Shown here: positions 25,814-35,304 of the stretch, piece by piece | Layout: each line of letters starts with the position of its first letter | Position numbering within the stretch: the first letter of the stretch is position 1 | Assembly: GCA_040218795.1 (NCBI GenBank) | Contig: JAVJQT010000011.1 | Coordinates: 1 to 64,000 of the forward strand | Origin: CCMP332 sp040218795 | Lineage (GTDB): Bacteria; Bacteroidota; Bacteroidia; Cytophagales; CCMP332 | Length of the DNA: 64,000 nt | Direction of reading: 5' to 3' | Translations under genes and position numbers: made by a program | The notes under the pieces: generated by a model | What the model was told of the DNA's origin: nothing | Databases searched by the model: none | The model's input: only the letters and a program-made list of their open reading frames with translations

Positions 25814-26905
25814 TTGTACCTCAGTCCAAAATTCAAGTATAATCTATCGAGAATACTGCCTTTCGGCATTTTGTTTATGTTGGTGGGATGGCTGTTTTTA
25901 CTTACTGAAGTTATTGCCACCAGAAATATAAAAACAAGCCAATCAGAAGTCATTGAGGTGACTTTTAACATCTTCATATTTTCCTCTGTAGCCGTTTTTT
26001 TATTTGGTTTATTCATTGGTTTTCTCGAGATAATAGTTTTTAAAAACTTATTTAAAAGGGAGGGCTTTAGAAAAAAGCTGCTTTACAAATTTCTGCTATA
26101 TGTCTTCTTCTTTTTAATAACAATGCTTTTAACTTATCCGATGGCTGCGGCTATAGAAATGGAAAGCAATATTTTGAGTGAAGCCGTATTTTCAAGATTT
26201 ATTGAATTCCTTTTTAGTGTTACATTTTTCAACACGCTATTCCAATTGTCATTTTCGCTTTTTATCGCACTCATCTACTCTTCAGTCAGTGAAAATATCG
26301 GTCATTCGGTATTGATCAATTTTTTTACGGGCAGATATGCAAAGCCCAGAGAGGAAATCAGGATTTTCATGTTTCTGGATATGAAATCCTCGACCAGCAT
26401 CGCTGAAAAATTGGGCAATATCGATTATTTCAATTTTCTAAAGGATTACTACGAGGTATTTTCTGAGCCTATAATTGAACACAGAGGAGAAGTTTATGAA
26501 TACATTGGGGATGAAATAGTGATCACCTGGCCTTACGATAAGGGAATTCACAATGCAGAATGTGTGGATTGTTTTTTCGCGATGAAAAATGCTTTGAAGT
26601 CTCAGCAAGACTATTTTGATCATAAATACGGAAATGTTCCCGATTTTAAAGCCGCTTTGCATTTAGGCAGGGTGACAATTGGTGAAATAGGGGCGCTCAA
26701 AAAGGAAATTACATTCTCTGGCGATTTAATGAATACAACTTCCAGAATACAGGACATGTGTTCGGAATTAAAAACAGACCTCATAATTTCCAGAGATCTG
26801 TATTTGTTAATTCAGAGAAATGAAAAATACCATTTTGTAAGCAAGGGCGAGTTTAATCTCAAAGGCAAACAAAAAATCATAGGCTTATACGGGCTTGAGG
26901 ATTAA
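25814..26905 (+). CDS. Membrane-bound class III nucleotidyl cyclase
   Basis: A 363-residue protein with about four N-terminal helices (20-165) and a C-terminal class III adenylate/guanylate cyclase domain (about 185-362). The metal-binding Asp residues appear in FMFLDMKSSTSIAEKLG and YIGDEIVITW; FSGDLMNTTSRIQ is the late substrate and transition-state block. It should make cAMP or cGMP in the cytoplasm. The start is TTG 25814, since an in-frame stop lies at 25802. It is a paralogue of the cyclase at 30.9 kb. Its end overlaps the convergent acyltransferase gene by 29 bases. Confidence 0.88.
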   Translation: MYLSPKFKYNLSRILPFGILFMLVGWLFLLTEVIATRNIKTSQSEVIEVTFNIFIFSSVAVFLFGLFIGFLEIIVFKNLFKREGFRKKLLYKFLLYVFFFLITMLLTYPMAAAIEMESNILSEAVFSRFIEFLFSVTFFNTLFQLSFSLFIALIYSSVSENIGHSVLINFFTGRYAKPREEIRIFMFLDMKSSTSIAEKLGNIDYFNFLKDYYEVFSEPIIEHRGEVYEYIGDEIVITWPYDKGIHNAECVDCFFAMKNALKSQQDYFDHKYGNVPDFKAALHLGRVTIGEIGALKKEITFSGDLMNTTSRIQDMCSELKTDLIISRDLYLLIQRNEKYHFVSKGEFNLKGKQKIIGLYGLED

Positions 26906-27971
26906 TTTGAATCTGCGCTTTGCTTTTCAGCTTTAAACCAAACAGCGGTCTTAAAATGTTCAAATTTCTTATCAGATAATGGTAAGCTATAATTGAACCC
27001 AAAAAGGTGAATATTGTCAATCCAATAAATTGAAGACTCACGGGAATATCAAAACGAAACAGAAGGATAGAGCCTAGCTGAATAAATATCCAGTGAATAA
27101 TATAAACAGGATAGGCCGCTTCACTTAAATAGCTCAGGTATTTATTTCCAAAATTTAAATAGCTAAAGGATATACCCAAAATCGCATAAATCCATACAAT
27201 CGTTTCCAGTGCCATAAGATAATTCGGACCTTCCATGTCCCAATAGACAAGTCTTATGATGTACATAATAAGTGCAATGGATAAAAAGCCCCATTTCCAT
27301 TTTTTGATGGTATTCCAGAATACTTTCCCTGTGAATACAAAAAGAAAACCAAAAAGAAATGCCAGTAAGCCAAGCACATATCCATGCATTGTCATGGCAT
27401 ACATGGGATAGGAATCTGGATTTATCAGTGCTGCCGAAGCCATAAAAGGGAGGGCGAGCAAGGTCAATTTTAAAGGATGATCCATAATCCGATTGAAAAT
27501 GGATCTCCACTTATCCTCATTTTTTTTGAGATAATAAAAGACTGGAATTAGAATGAGTACATAGCTAAAAATATTTCCTAAAAACCATAAATGTGCGGGA
27601 TTTAAGTCAAATTTTAAGTCCTGATTATAATAGTGTTGCCAAATCAAAACCTGCATGGGTACGACCGTTAGAATACCAACAATAAAAGGGAGTAAAATTC
27701 TTCTCGCTCGTTCTGATAAAAGCCTTTTCCAGTTTCTTTTTTTCATTGAGAAATAAAGCCCCATACCAGACACAAAAAACAAGAGCGGAATTCTCCAAAT
27801 ATTAATCATTGACATGGGAATCCAGATGGAATCAAGATCTTCCGGACTTTTGATAAAACCAAAAAAGACACCCCAGGGCTGAAATGGAATGGCCACATGA
27901 TAGATCAATAAAAAACCGATAGCAATCACCCTTAGCCAATCTATGTCGTATCTTCTAATGCTGCTTTCCAT
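26877..27971 (-). CDS. Acyltransferase-3 family membrane protein
   Basis: A 364-residue integral membrane protein with about ten helices. The N-terminal RRYDIDWLRVIAIGFLLIYHVAIPF and FFVSGMGLYFSMKKR are diagnostic of the acyltransferase-3/OafA group, in which the DWLR...H motif holds the catalytic His. It moves acyl groups from a cytoplasmic donor to an envelope sugar or other acceptor; the substrate is unknown. It follows the ankyrin lipoprotein gene by two bases on the same strand, so the two are co-transcribed. Confidence 0.9.
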   Translation of the reverse strand: MESSIRRYDIDWLRVIAIGFLLIYHVAIPFQPWGVFFGFIKSPEDLDSIWIPMSMINIWRIPLLFFVSGMGLYFSMKKRNWKRLLSERARRILLPFIVGILTVVPMQVLIWQHYYNQDLKFDLNPAHLWFLGNIFSYVLILIPVFYYLKKNEDKWRSIFNRIMDHPLKLTLLALPFMASAALINPDSYPMYAMTMHGYVLGLLAFLFGFLFVFTGKVFWNTIKKWKWGFLSIALIMYIIRLVYWDMEGPNYLMALETIVWIYAILGISFSYLNFGNKYLSYLSEAAYPVYIIHWIFIQLGSILLFRFDIPVSLQFIGLTIFTFLGSIIAYHYLIRNLNILRPLFGLKLKSKAQIQINPQARISL

Positions 27972-27973
27972 TT

Positions 27974-28549
27974 CTAATTGTTTTGTTTTGTTGAATCGCT
28001 TGTGAGCATTTGAGCAATTACCAATCTTTCTTTTTGCAATTCATCGTAATCCAGTTTGAAGCCAAGTGGACCCAGATCTTTACTTATTTGATCATAAATC
28101 GGTTTCAATTGTTCGAAAGGCATGCTTACATTGTCGTATGCCTTTGCATTGTAATTGTTTTGTGCTTCCGGATTGGCGCCATTCTCAAGAAGTGTTCTTA
28201 CAATTTCTGTTCTTCCGTAAAATGCAGCGGTAATTAATGGCGTGGATCCGTCATTGCTTTTAATCTCAAGATCGGCACCACCTAGAATTAATTCCCTGGC
28301 AGCCTCTTTTTTGTTAAAGGTTATGGCGATGTGAAGCGGAGAAGAACCATAATCGTCTTTTACATTCAGATCACTTCCAAATGCAATATGCTCCTTAATA
28401 GATTCTACATCTCCAAAAAAACTCGCTTCGTGGATATTTCGTTTGGGTTCCTTTACTTCTGATTCCGAATTCTCACTTTTATTTTCAGTGGTACATGCAA
28501 AAGCAAAAAAGAGAAGTGCTAAAATTGATAGTGTTTTTAAATTTTTCAT
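27974..28549 (-). CDS. Ankyrin-repeat lipoprotein
   Basis: A 191-residue lipoprotein beginning MKNLKTLSILALLFFAFAC (lipobox Cys at 19), then an acidic linker and about three ankyrin repeats: NIHEASFFGDVESIKEHI, YGSSPLHIAITFNKKEAARELI and DGSTPLITAAFYGRTEIVRTLL. I moved the start to 28549 because an upstream ATG at 28612 would bury the signal peptide. Ankyrin repeats bind proteins; a periplasmic or surface partner is expected. It heads a two-gene unit with the acyltransferase and is divergent from the AraC/TPR regulator. Confidence 0.87.
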   Translation of the reverse strand: MKNLKTLSILALLFFAFACTTENKSENSESEVKEPKRNIHEASFFGDVESIKEHIAFGSDLNVKDDYGSSPLHIAITFNKKEAARELILGGADLEIKSNDGSTPLITAAFYGRTEIVRTLLENGANPEAQNNYNAKAYDNVSMPFEQLKPIYDQISKDLGPLGFKLDYDELQKERLVIAQMLTSDSTKQNN

Positions 28550-28634
28550 TTTATTTTTTTTTAATGTTTGTAATGGCAAATGTCCTTTGAAAAGCTTAGC
28601 AAGGGTTATCAAGTGCTATTCAATAGATATAAAA

Positions 28635-28663
28635 TTTGCGTCAGGCATATCAATTTTGCGTCA
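28635..28663. promoter_or_regulatory. Paired direct repeats TTTGCGTCA between divergent genes
   Basis: TTTGCGTCA occurs at 28635-28643 and again at 28655-28663, exactly 20 bases apart (two helical turns) and in the same orientation. They sit between the ankyrin lipoprotein (start 28549) and the AraC/TPR regulator (start 28738). Direct half-sites about 20 bases apart are how AraC-type proteins usually bind, so this is a likely operator of that regulator. Confidence 0.5.
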
Positions 28664-28737
28664 AAGCATGGATTATGATTCAATCGGATGTTTTTTCATC
28701 TTTGAGGAGCAAGACTTAAGGCAACTAAAGCATTAAA

Positions 28738-30780
28738 ATGAAAGCAGAAGATCCAATCCTGGAAAAGCTAATAAAAGCCGTAGAGGATAATATTTCGAAT
28801 GAAAATTTCGGAGTACAGGATTTGGCTGATTTGCTTTCCATCAGCAAATCCACGCTCCTGCGAACGGTAAAAAAGCACAGCTCCATGTCGGTGAATCATT
28901 TCATTCGAGAGATTCGTCTTGAACATGCCAAAAACAAGCTCGAAGAGAGCGAGTTGAGTATTTCTGAGATTGCTTTTCAGACGGGTTTTAGCAGTCCTTC
29001 TTATTTTATTAAGTGCTTTAGAGACAGATATGGAATATCCCCGGGAGAACATCGGCAGAATCCTGAAATGGCTGTAAAAGAATCGTCCGTCATTTCCCCA
29101 AAGTCCGACAAAAAAGGATACCTGATTGCATTGCTTGTGTTCAGTGTTGTAGTGGCCGGATTATCCTTTTATTACTTTAATAAGGAGAGCGGAGCAAAGG
29201 AATTCAAGTCCATAGCTGTATTGCCATTTAAAAATGAGAGCAGCGATAGCAGCAATGTCTATTTCATAAACGGAATGATGCAATCCATTCTCAATAACCT
29301 TCAGAAAATAGGGGATTTAAGGGTGATCAGCCGAACCTCAGTGGAAAAATACAGAGATTTAAACATGACTTTACCCGAAATAGCCAAAGAACTCGATGTC
29401 AAGTATATAGTGGAAGGAAGTGGGCAAAAAATAGGAGAGGAGATACTTCTAAGTGTCCAGTTGATCGAAGCCAAAAGCGATAAACAGATTTGGGCGGAAC
29501 AATACAAAAGAAAATGGACCAATGTATTTGAATTGCAATCGAGTATTTCAAAACAAATAGCTTCAAACATTGAGGCTCTGGTCAAACCCGAGGAAATAAA
29601 CCGGATTGAAAAAATACCAACTGAAAATCTGGAAGCCTATGATTCCTATTTAAGAGCTATGGAATTCCTAAATGCTTCGGAGTCCTTTGGACTCGACTCT
29701 GCATTGCACTATTATAAAAAGGCCATTGCACTTGATGAAAACTTTGCACATGCTTACGCCTATTCTGCGGTGGCTTATTATTATAAGGATTTGTTTAAAA
29801 GCGATAAATCCTATCTGGAAGATCTCAATAATAATTCGGATAAAGCCATTTTAATTGATCCGGAACTTCCCGAATCGCTAATAGCACGAGGGCTTTATTA
29901 TGTGCAGACCGCTAAATTTGAAAGAGCCGTATCGTATTTTGAAAAAGTTCTGGAGATCAGTCCGAATTCGGCCTGGACCCATAATTTTCTTTCGGAAATC
30001 TACCACCGATACATGCCGGATACCGAAAAGTATTTATTTCACGCCATGGCTGCAATGCAATTGGATTACAGCAAAGTCGATTCCAATGATGCAAGTATTT
30101 CTCATCTGATTCTGGCAAATGCCTTAAGTCAGGCAGGAATGATTGAAAAAGCCAAGGTAGAAATTCGAAAATCACTGGATTATGATCCATCCAATATATT
30201 TTCATTGTATCTGGACATTTATCTCGACTTGTTCATGGATGATTCAATCGAGAATTCCATAAATCGTATGCACAGTGTTTATTTGCTTGACACCAATAGA
30301 ATTGATGTTATTAAGGAATTGGGCAAATTGTATTACGCCTCTAAGGATTATGACAAATCCTATTTTTATTACAGTAAACTACTTGATAAAAAGCGATTGT
30401 ACGGATTGAAGCTCTTTCAGGAAGAAGACCTGACGATTGCCCTTGTGGCAAGACATGTAGGGGATATACAAATGGCTAAGGAAAGACAGGATTTGTACAG
30501 AAAGTATGTAAATGAAAATGAAAATACCTATACCCAATTGCAAAAGGCCCTGATGTATATGTATGAGGGAAAGGAAAAGGAAGCTTTGGATGCTTTTGAA
30601 AAGTTCTCTGAAGAAGAAAATATCCTGTATTTTGTTGTGAAATGGATAGATCAGGACGAATTATTTGAGCCAATAGCCAATAATCCTCGGTTCAAGGCCA
30701 GCATGAAAAAAATGCGAATGAATTTTGAAAAAACCAAGGCCAGAAGAATTAAAATGCTGAAAGAAAAAGGATGGTGGTAA
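28738..30780 (+). CDS. AraC-type regulator with membrane helix, TolB-N-like and TPR domains
   Basis: A 680-residue hybrid. Residues 1-110 hold two AraC helix-turn-helix motifs (FGVQDLADLLSISKSTLLR; ISEIAFQTGFSSPSYFIKCF). A single membrane helix follows (about 126-147), then a TolB-N/FlgO-like domain (SIAVLPFKNESSD ... FINGMMQSILNNL ... VISRTSVEKY), and then tetratricopeptide repeats to about 640. The DNA-binding part is therefore cytoplasmic and the sensor part probably periplasmic. This one-component layout recurs in Bacteroidota. Ligand and targets are unknown; the divergent ankyrin/acyltransferase pair and the following cyclase are candidates. Confidence 0.88.
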   Translation: MKAEDPILEKLIKAVEDNISNENFGVQDLADLLSISKSTLLRTVKKHSSMSVNHFIREIRLEHAKNKLEESELSISEIAFQTGFSSPSYFIKCFRDRYGISPGEHRQNPEMAVKESSVISPKSDKKGYLIALLVFSVVVAGLSFYYFNKESGAKEFKSIAVLPFKNESSDSSNVYFINGMMQSILNNLQKIGDLRVISRTSVEKYRDLNMTLPEIAKELDVKYIVEGSGQKIGEEILLSVQLIEAKSDKQIWAEQYKRKWTNVFELQSSISKQIASNIEALVKPEEINRIEKIPTENLEAYDSYLRAMEFLNASESFGLDSALHYYKKAIALDENFAHAYAYSAVAYYYKDLFKSDKSYLEDLNNNSDKAILIDPELPESLIARGLYYVQTAKFERAVSYFEKVLEISPNSAWTHNFLSEIYHRYMPDTEKYLFHAMAAMQLDYSKVDSNDASISHLILANALSQAGMIEKAKVEIRKSLDYDPSNIFSLYLDIYLDLFMDDSIENSINRMHSVYLLDTNRIDVIKELGKLYYASKDYDKSYFYYSKLLDKKRLYGLKLFQEEDLTIALVARHVGDIQMAKERQDLYRKYVNENENTYTQLQKALMYMYEGKEKEALDAFEKFSEEENILYFVVKWIDQDELFEPIANNPRFKASMKKMRMNFEKTKARRIKMLKEKGWW

Positions 30781-30855
30781 AGGCATTGCTATTCTGACAG
30801 CCGATTAATTCCCATTTGCGCAGATTCAGAATTTATCCATATTTTAATCCTTCAA

Positions 30856-31905
30856 ATGTGGAATAATCGATTCAAAATCAGGATAATAAGAGATTATATC
30901 ATTGGCTGGACACTGGCTTTGTTATTTCTCTGTGTGATTCGCGGTCTTGGTACTAAAGAGCTCGGCGCTCTGCAATTTAGCTTTGAACTTAGTGTTGTAT
31001 TGTCACTGATTGTTGGGCCGGTCTTTGGGGCCATCTCCGGGTTTATAAGGATTTATTCATCGGAATATTTTGTCAAAAGGATATCCATATTGGAATTGAT
31101 GGGGATTCGACTCCTCTTGTCTGTCCTGTTTTTAAGTGGATTGATCGTTGTTTCCTATTTTGTATTGGATCTATTTATGGATCATGAGCAAAGCCTCTTT
31201 TCATTTATGTTTAACGTATCCAGTTTCCCCATTTATTTCTATGTCATCGTTGTAGATTTTGGAATGTCGGTATTGAGCCATATCAGTCAGCTACTGGGTG
31301 AAGATAAACTCTGGGAAATTCTCAGTGCGAAATATTACCGCCCGAAAAAAGAGAACCGACTTTTTATGTTTTTGGATTTAAAGAACAGCACACAACTGGC
31401 TGAAAAACTGGGACATATCAAATACAGCAGATTGATACAGGAATGTTTTAATGATTTGGCAGTGATGTCGCGATATGAAGCGGAGATCTATCAATACGTG
31501 GGCGATGAAGCGGTTTTGACCTGGCCGGAAAATGTTAAGAACAGAAGCCTGAAAAGCATAAATGCATTTTTTGGATTCAGTGAGCGGATTCAAAAGAAAG
31601 CCTCATATTATCAAAAAGAATTTGAAGTTATGCCTGAATTCAGAGCAGGTATACACCTGGGAGAGGTAGTAGTAACCGAAGTTGGTAAATACAAAAAGGA
31701 AATCGCTTTTCATGGCGATCCGATAAATACCGCCGCCAGAATTCTCGATGCGGCAAAAAAAGCTGATCAGGATCTTTTTATATCAAAAGAAGCAATGGCT
31801 GAGATGGAACCCGCACTTCTAAATAATTACAAGGTTCAAAACAGGGGTTCTTTTGATCTCAAAGGAAAATCAAATCAAATTGAGCTTTTATCTATTTCTG
31901 CTTAA
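30856..31905 (+). CDS. Membrane-bound class III nucleotidyl cyclase, paralogue
   Basis: A 349-residue protein of the same design as the cyclase at 25.8 kb: about four N-terminal helices (20-150) and a class III cyclase domain (about 172-349). Asp ligands appear in FMFLDLKNSTQLAEKLG and YVGDEAVLTW; AFHGDPINTAARILDAAKK is the late catalytic block, with the Asn and Arg expected for active enzymes. It is 75 bases downstream of the AraC/TPR gene on the same strand. With the first copy it brackets the regulator and acyltransferase genes, suggesting a shared second-messenger circuit. Confidence 0.88.
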   Translation: MWNNRFKIRIIRDYIIGWTLALLFLCVIRGLGTKELGALQFSFELSVVLSLIVGPVFGAISGFIRIYSSEYFVKRISILELMGIRLLLSVLFLSGLIVVSYFVLDLFMDHEQSLFSFMFNVSSFPIYFYVIVVDFGMSVLSHISQLLGEDKLWEILSAKYYRPKKENRLFMFLDLKNSTQLAEKLGHIKYSRLIQECFNDLAVMSRYEAEIYQYVGDEAVLTWPENVKNRSLKSINAFFGFSERIQKKASYYQKEFEVMPEFRAGIHLGEVVVTEVGKYKKEIAFHGDPINTAARILDAAKKADQDLFISKEAMAEMEPALLNNYKVQNRGSFDLKGKSNQIELLSISA

Positions 31906-31987
31906 AACTTTATTTTTTAATGCCTGACAAACAAATCTTTGTTATATGCATTAATAGGACATGAGACTTTATCCCATTACTAGAGAC

Positions 31988-32404
31988 ATGTCTGAAAACT
32001 ATGTGTCCTTCGACCGCTCCCAATACCCATTGATAAAAATGACATTTACGGGTGAAGCCGCGAATGATGAGAGCTTTGCTGCTTATTTAAAGGGCTTAAA
32101 AGACAATTATAAGAGAAAAGAAAAAATTGCCTTACTCTTTGATGCCAGCAACGCAGGACTGCCGAGTCTCAAATATCAAAAACAAATGGCCGGATGGATG
32201 AAAGAAAACAATACACTGATTAAAAAATACTGTATTGGTATTGCCTATGTCGTTCCTCAAGCAATGATCCGGGGCGCTTTGAGAGTGATCTTTAAAATCT
32301 TCAACAACCCCGTACCTTTTGAAGTCTTTGATAATGAAGAAAAAGCCAAGGGCTGGTTGAATGATGGATTAAAAAGCTCTGTATATGCCGATCTCAAGGC
32401 ATAA
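31988..32404 (+). CDS. SpoIIAA/STAS-like small protein
   Basis: About 138 residues, with YVSFDRSQYPLIKMTFTGEAANDESFAAYL at the start and KIALLFDASNAGLPSLKYQKQMAGWM in the middle. The pattern (strand, helix, strand ending in LLFD, helix, then YVVP and VPFEVFDNEEKAKGWL) looks like a SpoIIAA/STAS-type fold of the kind found in stand-alone bacterial proteins. No phosphorylatable Ser is obvious. I chose ATG 31988, next to the conserved part; ATG 31961 would add nine residues. Function unknown. Confidence 0.75.
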   Translation: MSENYVSFDRSQYPLIKMTFTGEAANDESFAAYLKGLKDNYKRKEKIALLFDASNAGLPSLKYQKQMAGWMKENNTLIKKYCIGIAYVVPQAMIRGALRVIFKIFNNPVPFEVFDNEEKAKGWLNDGLKSSVYADLKA

Positions 32405-32537
32405 TTGAATATTCTTTTCCTGTAGAAAAATCTCCCCAGATTCGTGTTGATTACACACACCATTGAATTATTATCAGCGTAATTGATGATTTTTAAGCGA
32501 GTACCATAATTGCAATACATAGGGAAAATTAGAAATC

Positions 32538-33449
32538 ATGAATTTTAACATAGAAGAAATTTCCAATATATTATTCACAAAGCTCGATAGCTGGTACGAG
32601 GCCATCATTTCTAATGTGCCAAATGCCATAGTTGCGATTCTTATCATTATTTCATTTGCTTTGATTTCGGGTTTCGCCAGGAAACTCGTACGACATGGAT
32701 TGGGAAAAGTATCCGATAAAATAGCATTGAATAATCTTGCTTCCAACGTATTGCGCTTTGGTATTTTGGCTTTGGGTGCATTGATGGCGCTGAAAGTCCT
32801 GCAATTGGATGGAACCGTTAAATCATTGCTCGCAGGAGCGGGGATCGTCGGTTTGGCACTTGGTTTTGCATTTCAAGACATTGCAGCCAATTTTATGGCG
32901 GGTATTCTAATGGCCATCAGAAGACCGATACAGGTTGGCGATATCATAGAATCCAATGATTATATGGGTGTGGTTGAAACCATTAATCTCAGGGTCACGA
33001 CCATCCGTACTTTTCAGGGCATACATGTTATGATTCCCAATAAAGATGTATTTCAAAACCCTCTACAAAATTATACCAAAACAGATGAACGTCGAATTGA
33101 CCTCAATGTGGGCGTCTCCTATGCCGATGATCTCAGAAAGGTCAAGGAGATCACCGAGAATACCATAAAATCCTTGCCTTTTCTTATTCGCGAAGAAGAC
33201 GTGGCCTTGTATTTCGAGGAGTTCGGTGGAAGTTCCATCAATTTCCGTATCGTTTTCTGGATTAAATACCCCGGACAGAAAGGCTATCTGGATGCAAAAA
33301 GCGAAGCCATAATGGCCATACAAGAGGCCTTTAATGAAAATGACATTACGATTCCATTCCCGATTCGAACTTTGGATTTTGGTATCAAAGGAGGAGAAAA
33401 GCTTTCGGAAATGAATCTCCAGCCTCGCGAAGAAGTTTTGAATAATTAA
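32538..33449 (+). CDS. MscS-family small-conductance mechanosensitive channel
   Basis: A 303-residue channel protein. Three membrane helices are followed by the pore-lining and beta-domain signature GLALGFAFQDIAANFMAGILMAIRRPIQVGD, and the cytoplasmic vestibule then contains VMIPNKDVFQNPLQNY. Length and order match E. coli MscS (286 residues). It opens under membrane tension to release solutes on osmotic downshock. It is a single gene with its own terminator. Confidence 0.94.
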   Translation: MNFNIEEISNILFTKLDSWYEAIISNVPNAIVAILIIISFALISGFARKLVRHGLGKVSDKIALNNLASNVLRFGILALGALMALKVLQLDGTVKSLLAGAGIVGLALGFAFQDIAANFMAGILMAIRRPIQVGDIIESNDYMGVVETINLRVTTIRTFQGIHVMIPNKDVFQNPLQNYTKTDERRIDLNVGVSYADDLRKVKEITENTIKSLPFLIREEDVALYFEEFGGSSINFRIVFWIKYPGQKGYLDAKSEAIMAIQEAFNENDITIPFPIRTLDFGIKGGEKLSEMNLQPREEVLNN

Positions 33450-33470
33450 TTTTTAATTGAGACCTTTTGA

Positions 33471-33497
33471 AAGGAGAGTCATATTGGCTCTCTTTTT
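33471..33497 (+). terminator. Terminator between convergent mscS-like and mocA-like genes
   Basis: GGAGAGTC and GGCTCTCT form a short stem (one G-T pair) around ATATT, followed by six T residues. It sits at the end of the channel gene; the last T residues overlap the stop of the convergent gene. Confidence 0.75.
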
Positions 33498-34099
33498 TAA
33501 TTATTGGAATTAAGCGCCTCTTTATACATCTCAATGGTATCTATGTCTTTGTGGATTTCAGACCCATCCATAAGAATTAAACGGTCAATGAATTGTAAAA
33601 TTAATTTCTTAGCGCCTTCGTCGCCTTTCAAGCGCAAAAGTGAATCATAATAATAGCTGCCAAACAAAGCGGGTACACCATAGCTCTTTTCGTATTGGCT
33701 TGCAATCATTATTTTTTCATCGGATCTGAACTTTGTAAGCATTTGATTATAATAAGCAGAATTCACCAAAGGCTGATCGGCCAGGCCTATTAAAATCGCC
33801 TCGGGATTTGAGACCTTTAGTATTTCCCCAATACCATAAGCAATGGAAGAACCGATGCCATTTTGCCATTTTTTATTAATGAAGACATCTACTTTTGATG
33901 GCTTGATTTTGCTCAATATAGCTTCCGAATTGGCTCCAAGTACAAGACTAATATTTTTAACATTGGATTGTAAAGCTTCATTTATGGCATGTTCAAGCAT
34001 TGTGGTATTATTCCATGGCAAAAGCTGTTTGATGCGCCCCATGCGTTTGGATTCTCCCGCGGCCAGAAGCAAGAAATGAATATCCGGGCTCTTTGCCAT
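33497..34099 (-). CDS. MocA-like molybdenum-cofactor nucleotidyltransferase
   Basis: A 200-residue NTP-transferase of the MobA/MocA fold. The N-terminal LLLAAGESKRMGRIKQLLPW is the nucleotide-binding signature (LAAGxSxRMGxxK); AILIGLADQPLV holds the Mg-binding Asp, and MIASQYEKSYGVPALF matches the GxPxLF loop. It should transfer CMP (or a related nucleotide) to molybdopterin for xanthine-dehydrogenase-type enzymes. It directly follows the XdhC-family gene with no spacing. No molybdoenzyme structural gene lies in the window. Confidence 0.88.
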   Translation of the reverse strand: MAKSPDIHFLLLAAGESKRMGRIKQLLPWNNTTMLEHAINEALQSNVKNISLVLGANSEAILSKIKPSKVDVFINKKWQNGIGSSIAYGIGEILKVSNPEAILIGLADQPLVNSAYYNQMLTKFRSDEKIMIASQYEKSYGVPALFGSYYYDSLLRLKGDEGAKKLILQFIDRLILMDGSEIHKDIDTIEMYKEALNSNN

Positions 34100-35125
34100 T
34101 TATCTGTATTCCAGATTTTGAAAATCTTCGCTTTTGTCACTTAATGAATTGGCCTTTCTATTTCTTAATGTGGCCAATATTTCGGCCATAATGGAAAGGG
34201 CAATTTCCTCAGGACTTATGGACCCGATGTCTAATCCCGCAGGCCCTTTAATTTTTTCAAGCCAAATGGTTTCTACATCCGGCATATGCAAAATGAACTC
34301 ATCAAGGAGCTGATTTTTACGCTTTACAGGCCCCAGAATGCCAATATAAAAGGCCTGACAATTCTTCAAATTTAAAAGGTATTGCAAATCGAGCGCGTAA
34401 TTGTGCATCATTAATACTATGGCCGTCTGCTGGTCAATGGTTATGGAAGCCAATTCTTCAGGAGCCAGCTGCAATAATTCATTCGCCCCCGGAAAATCCT
34501 TGATGTTTTTTGAATCTTTTATAGAAGTTATTATCGATATCTCCCAATTCAAAGCCGCAGCCGAGCGGCATAGATGTACTGCATCGTGTTCGCTGCCAAA
34601 CAGCATTAATCTAGGAATGGGCTTTAATACTTCACTAAAACATTCAAGACCATTGCGATCAATTGATCCATTCGAGAAAGAATATTGATCCCCAATGTTA
34701 AATAAAATCATCGAACCAGCCTGTTTCAGGCTGCATTCTTCTTTTTTGTAAAAAGAACGAATAGTAAAATTTTCTCTTTTCTCCAGACAATGGAAAAATG
34801 CTTTTATCAATTCTTCGGATGGCTTAAATGGCTCTATCAGGATATACAAAGCCCCTTCACAACCCAAACGATAGCGCCCATCGTAGCGGATTATTTTGGA
34901 TGATCCCTTTTCGAATAGTTCCTGCGCTTGTTTTAAAACTTCCTTTTCCACACAGCCCCCGCTTAATGCGCCGATCATTTTACCATCTTCACGAATAAGC
35001 ATTCTAACGCCGGGTTTGCGATAGGAGGAGCCATCTAGCGCGACAAGGCTGGCTACTAAACAGCTAAGGCCATTTTTATCCGCCTCAATGGCATGGATTA
35101 ATATCTTTTTAAATTCCTGTGTCAT
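34100..35125 (-). CDS. XdhC/CoxI-family molybdoenzyme maturation factor
   Basis: A 341-residue protein. The N-terminal XdhC domain has LVALDGSSYRKPGVRMLIREDG and GALSGGCVEKEVL; the C-terminal Rossmann-like XdhC domain starts at RLMLFGSEHDAV and includes MMHNYALDLQYL and GILGPVKRKNQLL. XdhC binds the molybdenum cofactor, sulfurates or protects it, and inserts it into xanthine-dehydrogenase-like enzymes. It pairs with the MocA-like gene, a recurring maturation pair. The target enzyme must be elsewhere in the genome. Confidence 0.9.
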   Translation of the reverse strand: MTQEFKKILIHAIEADKNGLSCLVASLVALDGSSYRKPGVRMLIREDGKMIGALSGGCVEKEVLKQAQELFEKGSSKIIRYDGRYRLGCEGALYILIEPFKPSEELIKAFFHCLEKRENFTIRSFYKKEECSLKQAGSMILFNIGDQYSFSNGSIDRNGLECFSEVLKPIPRLMLFGSEHDAVHLCRSAAALNWEISIITSIKDSKNIKDFPGANELLQLAPEELASITIDQQTAIVLMMHNYALDLQYLLNLKNCQAFYIGILGPVKRKNQLLDEFILHMPDVETIWLEKIKGPAGLDIGSISPEEIALSIMAEILATLRNRKANSLSDKSEDFQNLEYR

Positions 35126-35304
35126 CTATGGATTATGGCCATGTTTAATTTCACATAATTTAGGATTAAAGATAAAATTTATTCGTTTGGATTATGATTT
35201 CAAATCAAATGCCCATTTGCTCATGAATTGTGTATTTCTCAATTTCCTCGAATTGCTTTCTGTCAAATAATTCTAAATTTATCATTCTATAAATCCCTTT
35301 CCCC

